A stretch of 64,000 nt of DNA, from positions 186,001 to 250,000 of the forward strand of contig NZ_CP065373.1 in the NCBI RefSeq assembly GCF_015710575.1, written 5' to 3'. The notes beneath the pieces were generated by a model, which was not told the origin of the DNA, made no database searches, and saw only the letters and a list, made by a program, of their open reading frames with translations. This document shows positions 1 to 8,413 of this stretch, piece by piece. How positions within the stretch are numbered: the stretch's first letter is position 1; every line of letters begins with the position of its first letter. The stretch is from Mycolicibacterium mengxianglii. GTDB lineage: Bacteria; Actinomycetota; Actinomycetes; Mycobacteriales; Mycobacteriaceae. The position numbers and the translations under genes are program-made.

Positions 1-2
1 GC

Positions 3-290
3 ACGACCGTCAGCATCGCCGGCGACCATCTGACCGGTGAGCAGTACGCCGCAGCACTGGGAGACGCACTGGGCGAAGAGGTCATCTACACCCCGATGGG
101 GTGGGACGACTTCCGTGCGCAGGGATTTCCCGGCGCGGTGGAAATGGGCAACATGTTCCAGTACTACGCGGAGAACTCGGCCCGCTTCGTGGGCGCCCGT
201 GATCTGGCGCAGGTCCGGGAGCTCAATCCCGAGCTGCAGTCCTTCCGGCAGTGGCTGAACCTGCACCGCAACGCATTTCAAGGAAGCTGA
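3..290 (+). CDS. NmrA-like NAD(P)-binding protein, C-terminal part
   Basis: The 5' end lies outside the window; the frame is open from position 3 and ends at TGA 288-290, giving 95 residues. The segment SIAGDHLTGEQYAAALG followed by a helical tail (GAVEMGNMFQYYAEN...ARDLAQVRELNPELQSFRQWL) resembles the C-terminal half of NmrA/YwnB-type atypical SDR proteins, where the substrate pocket is built and the last helix carries a Trp-Leu ending. Such proteins bind NAD(P) and act as redox sensors or reductases. The Rossmann glycine motif is not in view, so the assignment rests only on this tail. It converges on the next gene (306-869, minus strand). Confidence 0.6.
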   Translation, partial: TTVSIAGDHLTGEQYAAALGDALGEEVIYTPMGWDDFRAQGFPGAVEMGNMFQYYAENSARFVGARDLAQVRELNPELQSFRQWLNLHRNAFQGS

Positions 291-305
291 CTCCCCGTCG
301 GCATG

Positions 306-869
306 TCACGCCTCGGGATCGGGATCGGGCCGAATCCAGCCCAGGATCATCGCCGGTGCGGACCCGCCGGCCACCAGGACCGTCAGCACCATCAACCCGC
401 CCGCATAAGCCATGTTCGGGTCGGCGCCGTCGGTGAAGGTCGCACCGAAGACCAGGTAGAACGCGGGAATCATCATGAGGTATTGGGTGATCGTCAGGCC
501 GATCGAGCGGGCGCTGTTGCGCTGCGCGACCTCGAATTCATCGAGGGCGGCCTCGGGTGCGTCGCCTTGGCGGCCGGACACGATCTGCAGCACAGTGAAC
601 ACCGGGAAGAACACCGCACATGCAGGCAGCCACAACAGCGGAGCCCACTGAATGCCGACTGCGCACAGGACTCCCACCGCGAACATGAAAAGGAAGGTGG
701 CCACGAGCGCGACGACCAGGGTCCGCCGCCGCGCCCGGGTCCGCCAACCGGGCAGCGACTTCGCCCAGGTCCGTTCATGTTTGAGGAACCTGCGGGTTCG
801 GAAGTCCTGGTAGCGCTGGATGAGATCGTGCTGCGTCGCGGCGGTGTCGGCAGGGATATTGCTAGGCAC
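306..869 (-). CDS. Four-helix membrane protein paired with XRE regulator
   Basis: 187 residues. The GTG at 867-869 is chosen because GGAGG lies at a good distance upstream and because it overlaps the TAG (862-864) of the regulator by 8 bases, which suggests translational coupling. Four hydrophobic segments are visible: VVALVATFLFMFAVGVLCAVG, a Trp/Pro-rich helix (WAPLLWLPACAVFF), IGLTITQYLMMIPAFYLVFG and a last one near MVLTVLVAGGSAPAMILGW. The N-terminus (about 45 residues) is charged and probably cytosolic. I do not recognise a family. Small XRE regulators in operon with small integral membrane proteins are a common bacterial arrangement, but the function here is unknown. Confidence 0.75.
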   Translation of the reverse strand: MPSNIPADTAATQHDLIQRYQDFRTRRFLKHERTWAKSLPGWRTRARRRTLVVALVATFLFMFAVGVLCAVGIQWAPLLWLPACAVFFPVFTVLQIVSGRQGDAPEAALDEFEVAQRNSARSIGLTITQYLMMIPAFYLVFGATFTDGADPNMAYAGGLMVLTVLVAGGSAPAMILGWIRPDPDPEA

Positions 870-1152
870 GGAGATCGCCTCCTTCGGTGGTGGTCCGTCG
901 ATACATCTCGGTGGACAACGGGGTGAACTCGGTGCGGGAGAACACGGCCTCGACCGGCAGGCCGAAGACCTCACAGATCCGAAATGCCAGGTCCAGGCTC
1001 GGGTAGTGGTCGCCCCGCTCCAGTGCTCCCACGGTTTGCGGGTTCACCTCGATGCGTTCCGCCAACTCAGCCCGGCTCATGCTGCGCTCGGCGCGCAGCA
1101 CGCGGATGCGGTTGTGGATCGGCAGTGCCGTCCCGCGCCGAACCGGACTCAT
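862..1152 (-). CDS. XRE/Cro-CI family transcriptional regulator
   Basis: 96 residues from ATG 1150-1152. A helix-turn-helix is clear: IRVLRAERSMSRAELAERI, then VNPQTVGALERGDHYPSLD as the turn and recognition helix, then LAFRICEVFGLPVEAVFS, the standard ending of short XRE regulators. The first gene of a two-gene unit with the membrane protein 306-869. An earlier GTG is in frame (1188), but it falls inside the likely -35 element, so the ATG is preferred; the transcript may then be leaderless. It probably controls its own promoter through the GTTGAC direct repeat just upstream. Confidence 0.85.
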   Translation of the reverse strand: MSPVRRGTALPIHNRIRVLRAERSMSRAELAERIEVNPQTVGALERGDHYPSLDLAFRICEVFGLPVEAVFSRTEFTPLSTEMYRRTTTEGGDLRA

Positions 1153-1160
1153 GCAACCAA

Positions 1161-1198
1161 GTGTTAGGAAAACCCAACGATCTGTCAACTAGGTCAAC
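1161..1198 (-). promoter_or_regulatory. Promoter and candidate operator of the XRE operon
   Basis: Reading the minus strand, TTGACA (1183-1188) and TAACAC (1161-1166) are separated by 16 bases, a near-consensus -35 and an acceptable -10 for a housekeeping sigma factor. Only 8 bases separate the -10 from the ATG, so transcription would begin at or beside the start codon (leaderless, common in mycobacteria). GTTGAC occurs twice as a direct repeat (1184-1189 and 1193-1198), the first copy overlapping the -35, a fitting place for autorepression by the XRE protein. This is inference from sequence only. Confidence 0.45.
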
Positions 1199-1228
1199 AA
1201 GTGGCAGCCGTCGTACCCCCGCTGACCG

Positions 1229-3538
1229 TCAGTGCGGACTCTCCACCTGAGGGTCCTCCAGGAAGATCGGCCGGGTTCCGGTCTGGTGGGCCTTGCCGGT
1301 CATCCGAAGCTGCTGACCCGGCCGGATATCGGCGCCCCGACCGGCATTGAACAGCACGTTGATCTCACCGCTGTCATCGCCGAGCACCACGATGCGCAGG
1401 GGTTGGCCGTCGCGGGTCTTGTCCTCGATCCGGACCACCTGGCCTTCGATCGTCGCTCGCAGACCGCTGACCAGACTGTCGACGGCGATCACCGGTGGCG
1501 GCGAGTCGGGTTGCTCGCGTGGCTCGGAGGCAGTTCGGTCGACCCGGGCTTGCACCTTCTCCAGCTCACGGGTGACCCGCTCTTCGAACCGGTCCGGGAA
1601 TGCCTGCCGGATGCGGGATTGCACATCGTAGGGCACGATGGTCGCCGCCGCGTGGGGCAATCGGCTGACCGCCCTGGCGATCCGGTCGGCGGTGCGGTCG
1701 TGCAGCAGTCGGCCGATGACCGGGGAATAACTGCGCCGCGGTAGCAGCAGCGTGACGTTGGTATTCGGGTGCTCGGCGGTCTCGGTGAAGACGAGTTCCT
1801 GTGCAGCCCTGATCAATCGGCAATCCGGGCAATCGATGATCTGCAGCGGCGGCTGCAGGCCGTAGTGCTGCCAGCGTTTACGCAGCAGTTCGGCATACGC
1901 CTCGTCGATCATGAAGTGCACCGCGGTCAGCTCATCGGCGCGCAGCCCGCGGCCGTAACGCAGCGCCTCCAGCAGGGCCAGGTCCACCGAGTTGACCAAG
2001 ACGAACACCCGATGCTGGTCATAAGTCACCGAATCCGGCTCGAGGCCGCGGACACCTTCGAGAATGGCCGCCTCAGCCCGGTACTCGCGGTTGAGACGGA
2101 TCAGGGCGAACACCAGGATCGGGAAGATCACCACCACCAGCCACGCACCTTCGGTGAACTTCGCGATGGCGAAGATCGCCACCACGACCGTCGACACCAG
2201 GCCCGCGGAGAAATTGATCACCAGCTTGTAGCGCCACCCTGGTTCACGGTGTGTCAGATGGTGTTTCGACATTCCGTAACCGGCCATCGCGAAACCGGTG
2301 AACACCCCGATGGCGTAGAACGGCACCAGGTCGTTGACCGAGCCGCCGGTGAAGACCAACAGCGCCACCGCCAGCACCGTGAGCACGATGATGCCGTTGC
2401 TGAACACCAGTCGTTGGCCGCGTCTGGCCAGCTGTCGGGGCAGGAACCGGTCCTCGGCGACGTAATTCGCAAGAGCGGGGAAGCCGTTGAAGCTGGTGTT
2501 GGCACCGGTGAACAGAATGGCGGCGGTGGCGATCTGCACCAGGCCGTAGAGCACATGGCCCGCCGGCCCGGAGCCGAAGACGGCGCGGGCGATCTCGGAG
2601 AGCACCGATGGATAGCCCGCCGTGTACGGGATGGCGTGCGTGGCGTAGGCCAGGTAGGCCACCCCGGCCAGCAGGAAGGCCAGCACCGTCGCCATCACGA
2701 CCAGCACCTTGCGGGCGTTGGTGCCCGCCGGTTCGCGGAATGACCCCACAGTGTTGGAGATCGCCTCCACCCCGGTCAGGGATGCCCCGCCGTTGGCGAA
2801 GGCCCGCAGCAGCACCAACAAGGTGGCGCCCATGATCAGCCCGTCGGCGTGCTGCACCGGCACGGTGCCGATGAGGGTGGCGGGGTCGTACTGCGGCAGC
2901 CCCCAGATCAGGTGCCGCACAACGCCGGTGGTGATCATCACGGTCATCATCACGATGAAGAAGTAGGTGGGCACCGCGAACGGCCGGCCTACCTCCCGCA
3001 GGCCCCGCAGATTCACGAAACACATCGCGATCACCACGCCGACGGTGATCTCCAGGCTGTAGGGACCCAGCATCCGGACCGCGGAGACCACCGCCACCGT
3101 GCCGGCGGCGGCCTGCACCGCGACGGTGACGACGTAGTCGATCAGCAGCGCCGCGGCCGCGACCTGAGCCACCCGCGGCCCGAAATTGTCCCGCGCCACC
3201 ACATACGATCCGCCGGCCCGGGTGTAGGTCATCACCACCTGGCAGTAGGAGGCGGCCACCAGGATCAGGATGCACAGGATCACCCCGGTGATCGGCAGCA
3301 GCAGCGCGAACGCGCCCAGCGCGGCATACGGCAGCAGTTCGATCAGGATGACCTCGGTGCCGTATGCGCTCGACGAGATCGCATCCGGCGAAAGAACACC
3401 GAGTGCAACACGATTGGAGAGCTTCTCGTTCTTGAGTTGGTCGGTGATCAGCGGCTTGCCGAGGAACAGCCTCTTGAGGGTGTAGCCGTAGGACGGCGGG
3501 AGGGGTGGCGGAGCCGGCGGGCCCGTCTCGGTCGGCAT
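1229..3538 (-). CDS. APC-superfamily KimA-like transporter with C-terminal OB-fold
   Basis: 769 residues from ATG 3536-3538; longer in-frame starts exist, but the family signature begins soon after this Met. The N-terminal part (GKPL...LSNRVALGVLSPDAISSSAYGTE) matches the opening of KimA/YdaO-type permeases, the c-di-AMP-controlled high-affinity potassium importers of the APC superfamily. About 12 membrane helices fill residues 40-490. A cytosolic region of about 200 residues (EPDSVTYDQHRVFVLVNSVD...) resembles the domain that follows the membrane core in KimA. The last ~75 residues (LRATIEGQVVRIEDKTRDGQ...GDDSGEINVLFNAG...GQQLRMTGKA) look like an OB-fold, which is not usual for the family. 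Substrate K+ is by homology only; a general amino-acid permease is the alternative. Confidence 0.75.
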   Translation of the reverse strand: MPTETGPPAPPPLPPSYGYTLKRLFLGKPLITDQLKNEKLSNRVALGVLSPDAISSSAYGTEVILIELLPYAALGAFALLLPITGVILCILILVAASYCQVVMTYTRAGGSYVVARDNFGPRVAQVAAAALLIDYVVTVAVQAAAGTVAVVSAVRMLGPYSLEITVGVVIAMCFVNLRGLREVGRPFAVPTYFFIVMMTVMITTGVVRHLIWGLPQYDPATLIGTVPVQHADGLIMGATLLVLLRAFANGGASLTGVEAISNTVGSFREPAGTNARKVLVVMATVLAFLLAGVAYLAYATHAIPYTAGYPSVLSEIARAVFGSGPAGHVLYGLVQIATAAILFTGANTSFNGFPALANYVAEDRFLPRQLARRGQRLVFSNGIIVLTVLAVALLVFTGGSVNDLVPFYAIGVFTGFAMAGYGMSKHHLTHREPGWRYKLVINFSAGLVSTVVVAIFAIAKFTEGAWLVVVIFPILVFALIRLNREYRAEAAILEGVRGLEPDSVTYDQHRVFVLVNSVDLALLEALRYGRGLRADELTAVHFMIDEAYAELLRKRWQHYGLQPPLQIIDCPDCRLIRAAQELVFTETAEHPNTNVTLLLPRRSYSPVIGRLLHDRTADRIARAVSRLPHAAATIVPYDVQSRIRQAFPDRFEERVTRELEKVQARVDRTASEPREQPDSPPPVIAVDSLVSGLRATIEGQVVRIEDKTRDGQPLRIVVLGDDSGEINVLFNAGRGADIRPGQQLRMTGKAHQTGTRPIFLEDPQVESPH

Positions 3539-3633
3539 GGTCACCGCAACATTCTGACGCGCGACGTGGTTTGCTGCCTGGCATTGACGCGTTGGCCCAC
3601 CGGTTGGGTGGTCGCCGGGCATCGGTGACGCGG

Positions 3634-4503
3634 TTACCCCGATACCGGTAGCTTCCCCAGGAAGGGCCTGATCAGGTTGGTCACGTCATCGAGGGCGGAC
3701 TCGAGCAGGAAGTGGCCGCCGTCGAGAAGGTGGATCTCCGCATTCGGTAGATCTTCGGCGAAAGCCGTGGCCCCGTCCGGACCGAAGATGCCGTCACCGC
3801 GGCCCCATACCGCCAGTAGCGGCACCTGACTGCTACGGAAGTACTCGTGCAGAGCCGGGTACATCGGGGCGTTGGTGGCGTAGTCGTGGAACAGCTTGAG
3901 CTGCACCGCGTCATTGCCGGGCCGGGAAATCAAGTTGTAGTCGTGGTACCAGGATTCGGGGCTGACCAGGGTTTCGTCGGATACGCCGTTGGTGTACTGC
4001 CAGCGGGTGGCTTCCAGGGTGAAGTACTGGCGCACACCGGCTTCGGTATCGGCATTCTGCTGCTGCTGGTAGGCCACGATGGGTGCCCAGAACCCCGTGA
4101 CGAAACCCGCGTCATAAGCGTTGCCGCTTTGGGAGATGATTGCGGTGATCGCGGATGGCGCGGCCGTGGCCAGTCGCCAGCCGATGGGGGCGCCGTAGTC
4201 ATGGACGTAGAGGGCGTAACGCGAGATTCCCAGGTGCTCGAGCAGCCCGGCTGTCAGACCGGTGAGTGCGTCAAAGGTGTAGTCGAACTCGTCGACGCCC
4301 GGGGCGTCAGACAACCCGAACCCGAGGTGATCGGGCGCGATCACATGGAAGGTGTCGGCCAGTGCGGGCACCAGCCCACGGAACATGTAGGAGCTGCTCG
4401 GAAAGCCGTGCAGCAGAAGCAGTACCGGAGCATCGGCGGGGCCGGCCTCCCGGTAGAAGATTCGGTGGCCGTTGATGTCGGCGAACCTGTGATGCACTGT
4501 CAT
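3634..4503 (-). CDS. Alpha/beta hydrolase with Asp nucleophile (haloalkane dehalogenase/epoxide hydrolase type)
   Basis: 289 residues, full length for the family. The oxyanion motif HGFPSSS (His32), the nucleophile elbow YVHDYGAP with Asp102 in place of Ser, an acid in WGRGDGIFG (Asp237) and the catalytic base in GGHFLLE (His264) are all present. An aspartate nucleophile is characteristic of haloalkane dehalogenases and epoxide hydrolases rather than esterases. The cap domain (residues 125-220) is rich in aromatic residues. The gene lies 109 bases downstream of the formamidase on the same strand and could be co-transcribed with it. The actual substrate cannot be read from the sequence. Confidence 0.82.
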   Translation of the reverse strand: MTVHHRFADINGHRIFYREAGPADAPVLLLLHGFPSSSYMFRGLVPALADTFHVIAPDHLGFGLSDAPGVDEFDYTFDALTGLTAGLLEHLGISRYALYVHDYGAPIGWRLATAAPSAITAIISQSGNAYDAGFVTGFWAPIVAYQQQQNADTEAGVRQYFTLEATRWQYTNGVSDETLVSPESWYHDYNLISRPGNDAVQLKLFHDYATNAPMYPALHEYFRSSQVPLLAVWGRGDGIFGPDGATAFAEDLPNAEIHLLDGGHFLLESALDDVTNLIRPFLGKLPVSG

Positions 4504-4612
4504 GGTGTGCTCCTATCGTGGAAGGTGGTGTGCAGAAAGCCGTGCGATTCAGGGTCGTGCGGCGGCAAGAGGAGTCGAACCTCCTTTGCTACGGATGTGT
4601 GGTGACCGGCGG

Positions 4613-5734
4613 TCAGATGAAGATGTCGAGCGGGAGTACGGCGGTGACAATGAAGTTGGGTACGTCGACCATCTCGGAGATCTTGAGATCGACGGCAACA
4701 GAACAGATCGTGTAAGCCTGCTGTTCGTCGTAGCCCCATTCGTCGACCAGGTAAGCGATCATCTGATGCAGCGCGTTGGCCGCCGCGAGGCTGGTGTCCT
4801 CGGACTCGTTGGTGCCGTCGGCGCGGATGGGAAGTCCGGTCGTCGCATAGAAACGCTTCGGCGCTTGCCACTCCGGCGCCATGATGAAGTCGTCCCGGAA
4901 GAACTGCAGGCCCTGGATGCCCCGGCGCTTGGCCTCGCCTTTGCGTAGGTGCAGTTCGGCAGTGAAGGTGGCCGCTACTTCGATAGCGGTACCGCAGACC
5001 TCACCGTCACCCTGGGCGAAATGCGCATCGGCGACCGAGAACAACGCCCCTTCGGTGGCCACGGGGATGAGCATCGTCGTCCCGGCGGTGAGTTGCTTGA
5101 CATCGATATTGCCCGCGATCTCGCGCGGCGGAATGGTGCGAAGCGCGTCGTCGGCGATGGCCGGGTCGGCCGGCACGGCGCCGCGAGGTTGGGGTCCGTT
5201 GACGGCGCCACCGCGAGCCAGCAGCTCTGCTTCGCGGCGCAGGTACGTCTCGCGCAGCGAGGTCGACGGGGCGACACCCATGGAACCCATGAAGGGGGCA
5301 CCGGGGATCCGCACTCCCGGGAGCTGCTCGCTGGTGGCCCAGTTGTCGGCGATGTCCCACTTGGTGATGTGCGGTTGCGTGTACTTGCCGCGGAGAAACC
5401 CGAATCCGGGCACCTGAACGGTGTAACCCCAACGGTCACAGCGTGTCTCGCCGATACGGACTTCGAGCAGGTCGCCAGGTTCGGCGTCGCGGACGTACAC
5501 CGGGCCGGTGTGTGGGTGGACGAGATCGGTGGTGGCGCGCCCGACGTCGTCGTTGGTGGTGTCCTTGTTGAACTGCGAATCCCATGCATCGCGGGCATCC
5601 ATCACCACGGTGTCACCGGCGTCGATCGTCACGATCGGCGGAATGTCTTCGTGCCACCGGTTGTGCCCGGTGTGCGGCTCTTCGGCGAGGGTCTTGGTTC
5701 TGTCGATCTTGACGTAGTGCGTGGCTCCGGCCAT
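4613..5734 (-). CDS. Acetamidase/formamidase family protein
   Basis: 373 residues from ATG 5732-5734 with GAAGGA upstream. The whole protein matches the FmdA/AmdA family of amidases, which release ammonia from formamide or acetamide: N-terminal RWHEDIPPIVTIDAGDTV, the motif LVHPHTGPVYVRDAEPGD, a central PGFGFLRG and the family's TEGALFSVADAHFAQGDGEVCGTAIE. The C-terminal third (YLVDEWGYDEQQAYTICSVAVDLKISEMVDVPN) is also typical. Product would be a soluble enzyme for nitrogen or carbon supply from short amides. A PAS-AraC regulator is transcribed divergently 250 bases away and is the obvious candidate regulator. Formamide versus acetamide preference is not decidable here. Confidence 0.88.
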   Translation of the reverse strand: MAGATHYVKIDRTKTLAEEPHTGHNRWHEDIPPIVTIDAGDTVVMDARDAWDSQFNKDTTNDDVGRATTDLVHPHTGPVYVRDAEPGDLLEVRIGETRCDRWGYTVQVPGFGFLRGKYTQPHITKWDIADNWATSEQLPGVRIPGAPFMGSMGVAPSTSLRETYLRREAELLARGGAVNGPQPRGAVPADPAIADDALRTIPPREIAGNIDVKQLTAGTTMLIPVATEGALFSVADAHFAQGDGEVCGTAIEVAATFTAELHLRKGEAKRRGIQGLQFFRDDFIMAPEWQAPKRFYATTGLPIRADGTNESEDTSLAAANALHQMIAYLVDEWGYDEQQAYTICSVAVDLKISEMVDVPNFIVTAVLPLDIFI

Positions 5735-5815
5735 CTGGGTTGGTCCTTCGATCCTGGGGTGGGGGACAAACTCCGCTGATCTGAATTCAACGGGGCTCGG
5801 CCCGACCCCACCACA

Positions 5816-5855
5816 GCAAAGTGCGCACAGACACCGGCAATTTGCGCAAAGTGGG
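5816..5855. promoter_or_regulatory. Direct repeats in the amidase/AraC divergent promoter region
   Basis: GCAAAGTGCG (5816-5825) and GCAAAGTGGG (5846-5855) form a direct repeat whose starts are exactly 30 bases apart, about three helical turns. AraC-family proteins usually bind direct repeats on one face of the DNA. The second copy also overlaps a 10-base palindrome TTTGCGCAAA (5841-5850). The site lies 82-121 bases upstream of the amidase start and about 130-170 bases upstream of the regulator, so it is a reasonable binding site for the adjacent regulator. No binding data exist in the sequence. Confidence 0.4.
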
Positions 5856-5983
5856 CCTCCGGACAGTCGGACGCTCCCGGTGGTTACACACGCTCAACAC
5901 CGCCGGAACGGGACGGAAATGTGTCGTGGCGACGCTGGTGGCGCAGGCTTACTCTGGGGGTCTGCTCTGAAGGAAGATCTGAC

Positions 5984-6769
5984 ATGCCGTCGATTCATGA
6001 GTTCGCCCCCCAGGTGCTCGAACGCCTGCCGAGTCCGGTGTGGGTGGTTCAGGGCGACGGGGAAATTGCCTTCGCGAACACCGCTGCCGCCGTCGAGGTC
6101 GGCTGGTCAGACCCGCGGCAGCTACTCGGCATGCCCAGCCACGAGACGGTGCATCACCGGTACGTCGATGGTTCGGATTACCCACGTGATGCGTGTCTGG
6201 TGCTGCGCAACGGTACCCCGATGCCGTTCCATTCCGACTCCGACGAGTGGTTCATTCGCCGCGACGGCAGCATGTTCCCGATCGCGTGGTCATGTGCGCC
6301 CATCGAGATGCCCTCCGGCTCCGGCATAGTCGTTGCGTTCCGGGATGTCAGTGCTGACCGGCAGCGGAACCTGCTGCGCCACACCGGCCAGTGGGAAGCG
6401 GTGCTGGACGCGGCCCCCAGTGTGAAGGTCGTCCCCGCCAACCGCGAACTGCTGATGAACCGCATTCGCAGTTTCATCGTCGACAACGCTCTCGACGCGG
6501 CGCTCGACCCCACGGTGGTCGCCAAGGAGCATCACATCTCGTTGCGACTCTTGCAGGGGCTGTTCGCTGAAGCCGGCTCGTCTCCGGCCCGGTTCATCCG
6601 TGACCGCCGACTGATGCACGCCCGGAAGCTGCTCGATGATGGGGAATCCATCTCGCGGGCGGCAGCGCTGAGCGGGTTCTCGGACCTGGGCACGTTCACC
6701 CGCGCCTTCCGCCGCCGTTTCGGTTGTACCCCGTCGTCGTTCCTCAGGGGCTACCACACCCTGCCCTGA
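5984..6769 (+). CDS. PAS domain AraC-family transcriptional regulator
   Basis: 261 residues from ATG 5984 with GAAGGAAG upstream. Residues 10-125 form a PAS-type sensor (LERLPSPVWVVQGDGEIAFANTAAAVEVGW... RRDGSMFPIAWSCAPIEMPSGSGIVVAFRDVS). Residues about 150-255 hold the double helix-turn-helix of the AraC family (VAKEHHISLRLLQGLFAEAGSSPARFIRDRR and ISRAAALSGFSDLGTFTRAFRRRFG). The gene is divergent from the amidase and most likely activates it in response to a small ligand held in the PAS pocket. The usual AraC cupin is replaced by PAS, which is less common. Confidence 0.85.
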   Translation: MPSIHEFAPQVLERLPSPVWVVQGDGEIAFANTAAAVEVGWSDPRQLLGMPSHETVHHRYVDGSDYPRDACLVLRNGTPMPFHSDSDEWFIRRDGSMFPIAWSCAPIEMPSGSGIVVAFRDVSADRQRNLLRHTGQWEAVLDAAPSVKVVPANRELLMNRIRSFIVDNALDAALDPTVVAKEHHISLRLLQGLFAEAGSSPARFIRDRRLMHARKLLDDGESISRAAALSGFSDLGTFTRAFRRRFGCTPSSFLRGYHTLP

Positions 6770-6789
6770 CACCTGACCGGCTTTGACGT

Positions 6790-7614
6790 TCAGCGCACCA
6801 GGCGTCGTAGCAGTGTCGAGGCGACGGCGACACCCACTGCGGCCGCGGCCACCAGCACACCGATATCGAGTGCCATGTTCGACGGCGTCCCGATCAGCAG
6901 ACCACGCAGGGCATTGACCTCGTAGCTCAGCGGATTGACCGCGGAGAGCCAGCGCAACCAGCCCGGCATGATGTCGACCGGGTAGAGCGCATTGGAGGCG
7001 AAGAACAGCGGCATGGTGATGGCCTGGCCGATGCCCATCAACCGGTCCCGGTTGCGCACCAGCCCGGCGAGCGACATCGACAGGCAGGCGAAGAACACCG
7101 CACCGAGCACCACCACGGCCATCGCTGCCAGGATCCGCAACGGGTTCCAGGTCAGCGAAACGCCCATCAGGTAGGCGATCGCCAGCACGCCGATCACCTG
7201 CGCGACCGAACGCACCCCCGCCGCGAATGACTTGCCTGCGACCAACGCCGACGCCGGCGCCGGCGTCACCATCAGCTTGGCCAGGATCCCGGCGTCGCGG
7301 TCCCAGACGATCTGGATCCCGTAGAAGATCGAGATGAACAGCGCCGACTGGGCGATGATCCCCGGGGCCAGGAACGCCAGGTAGGACACCGAACCGGTGT
7401 CGATGACATGCAGGTGGCTGAAGGTCTGGCCGAAGATCAGCAGCCATAACGCCGGCTGCACCATGCGTGTGATGAGTTCGGTGCGATCATGGCGCAGCTT
7501 CTGCAGTTCGACAAGCGCGAAAGTGCCCATCCGCAGCACCATTCCACGCAGCCGCCGCCAGCCGTGTGGGGCACGGACCAGGGTCGCAGCCGGATGTGGG
7601 TGTTCAGCTACCAC
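6790..7614 (-). CDS. ABC-2 type transporter permease (daunorubicin-resistance-like)
   Basis: 274 residues, GTG start with GGAGGA upstream, overlapping the ATPase stop by 11 bases. Six hydrophobic segments follow a cytosolic N-terminus: LLIFGQTF, YLAFLAPGIIAQSALFISIFYG, VAQVIGVLAIAYLMGV, ILAAMAVVVLGAVFFACLSMSLAG, MGIGQAITMPLFFASNALYPV and IGVLVAAAAVGVAVAS. The LAPGIIAQ and SNALYPVDIMPGWLRWLSAVNPLSY motifs are typical of DrrB/ABC-2 permeases. Together with the ATPase it forms an exporter of unknown hydrophobic substrate controlled by the adjacent MarR protein. It converges on the AraC gene with a 20-base gap. Confidence 0.88.
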   Translation of the reverse strand: MVAEHPHPAATLVRAPHGWRRLRGMVLRMGTFALVELQKLRHDRTELITRMVQPALWLLIFGQTFSHLHVIDTGSVSYLAFLAPGIIAQSALFISIFYGIQIVWDRDAGILAKLMVTPAPASALVAGKSFAAGVRSVAQVIGVLAIAYLMGVSLTWNPLRILAAMAVVVLGAVFFACLSMSLAGLVRNRDRLMGIGQAITMPLFFASNALYPVDIMPGWLRWLSAVNPLSYEVNALRGLLIGTPSNMALDIGVLVAAAAVGVAVASTLLRRLVR

Positions 7615-8413
7615 GGCGCGCTGTCCTCCTGCTGGAGCGGATTTCTTTGAGTCCCTGGGGCGCCGCCTCTTCGAGCGCGGATCCGGCGTAGTGCCGAAAG
7701 ACGTCTTCCAGGCTGGCGTCAGGGCCGACCTTCGCCTTCAACTCGGCCGGGCTGCCGACGGCCTGCAGTGTCCCGTGATGCAGCAGCGCCACCCGGTCGC
7801 ACAGAACGTCGGCTTCTTCCATGTAGTGGGTGGTCAGCAGGACGGTCATGCCGAACTCGTCCTGCATCCGCTGGACCTGCGACCACACTCCGTCGCGGGC
7901 GATCGGATCGAGTCCGACGGTGGGCTCGTCGAGGATCAACAGCGACGGCCGGTTGACCAGGGCCTGGGCCAACTCGAGCCGCCGGACCATACCGCCGGAG
8001 TAGGTACCGGCCAGAGAGTCGGCGACGTCGAGCAGGTTCATCGCGGCCAGGGCGTCCTCGACGCGGCCGGAGCGTAGCCGGCGGGGGACGTCGTAGAGGC
8101 GGGCGAACCATTCGACGTTCTGTCGGCCGGTGAGCGCGGACTCGATCGAGAGTTGTTGGGGCACATAGCCGATGTTGTACCGGATGTCCATGGTCTGGTG
8201 TTTGGCGTCGAATCCGAAGATCGACACCTCGCCTTGTTGCACCGGGGTCAGCGTGGTCAGCACCCGCACGGCCGTGGTCTTCCCGGCACCGTTGGGGCCG
8301 AGCAGGCCCAGGGTCTCGCCCGGTTCGACGTGCAGGGTGAGGTCGTTGACGGCGGTGAAATCACCGTATCGGTGGGTGAGGTGCCGGCAGTCGATGGCGG
8401 GGACGCTGGTCAT
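7604..8413 (-). CDS. ABC transporter ATP-binding protein (DrrA-like)
   Basis: 269 residues. Walker A is GLLGPNGAGKTT, the signature is YSGGMVRRLELAQAL, Walker B is LLILDEPTVGLDP and the switch His is in TTHYMEEAD. The FGFDAKHQTMDIRYNIGYVPQQLSIESALTGRQN segment is typical of drug-export ATPases of the DrrA group. The ATG overlaps the TGA of the MarR gene by 4 bases, and the permease follows with an 11-base overlap, so the three genes form one operon. Confidence 0.92.
   Translation of the reverse strand: MTSVPAIDCRHLTHRYGDFTAVNDLTLHVEPGETLGLLGPNGAGKTTAVRVLTTLTPVQQGEVSIFGFDAKHQTMDIRYNIGYVPQQLSIESALTGRQNVEWFARLYDVPRRLRSGRVEDALAAMNLLDVADSLAGTYSGGMVRRLELAQALVNRPSLLILDEPTVGLDPIARDGVWSQVQRMQDEFGMTVLLTTHYMEEADVLCDRVALLHHGTLQAVGSPAELKAKVGPDASLEDVFRHYAGSALEEAAPQGLKEIRSSRRTARRGS

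Noticed and set aside
4559..4594. tRNA-like 3' end on the minus strand (GGAGG-TTCGACT-CCTCT followed by TGCCGCC)
   Set aside because: Stem and loop resemble a T-arm with acceptor strand, but the rest of a tRNA (anticodon and D-arm) is absent because the amidase gene ends only ~20 bases away, and no integrase is near. Best taken as chance or a weak hairpin.
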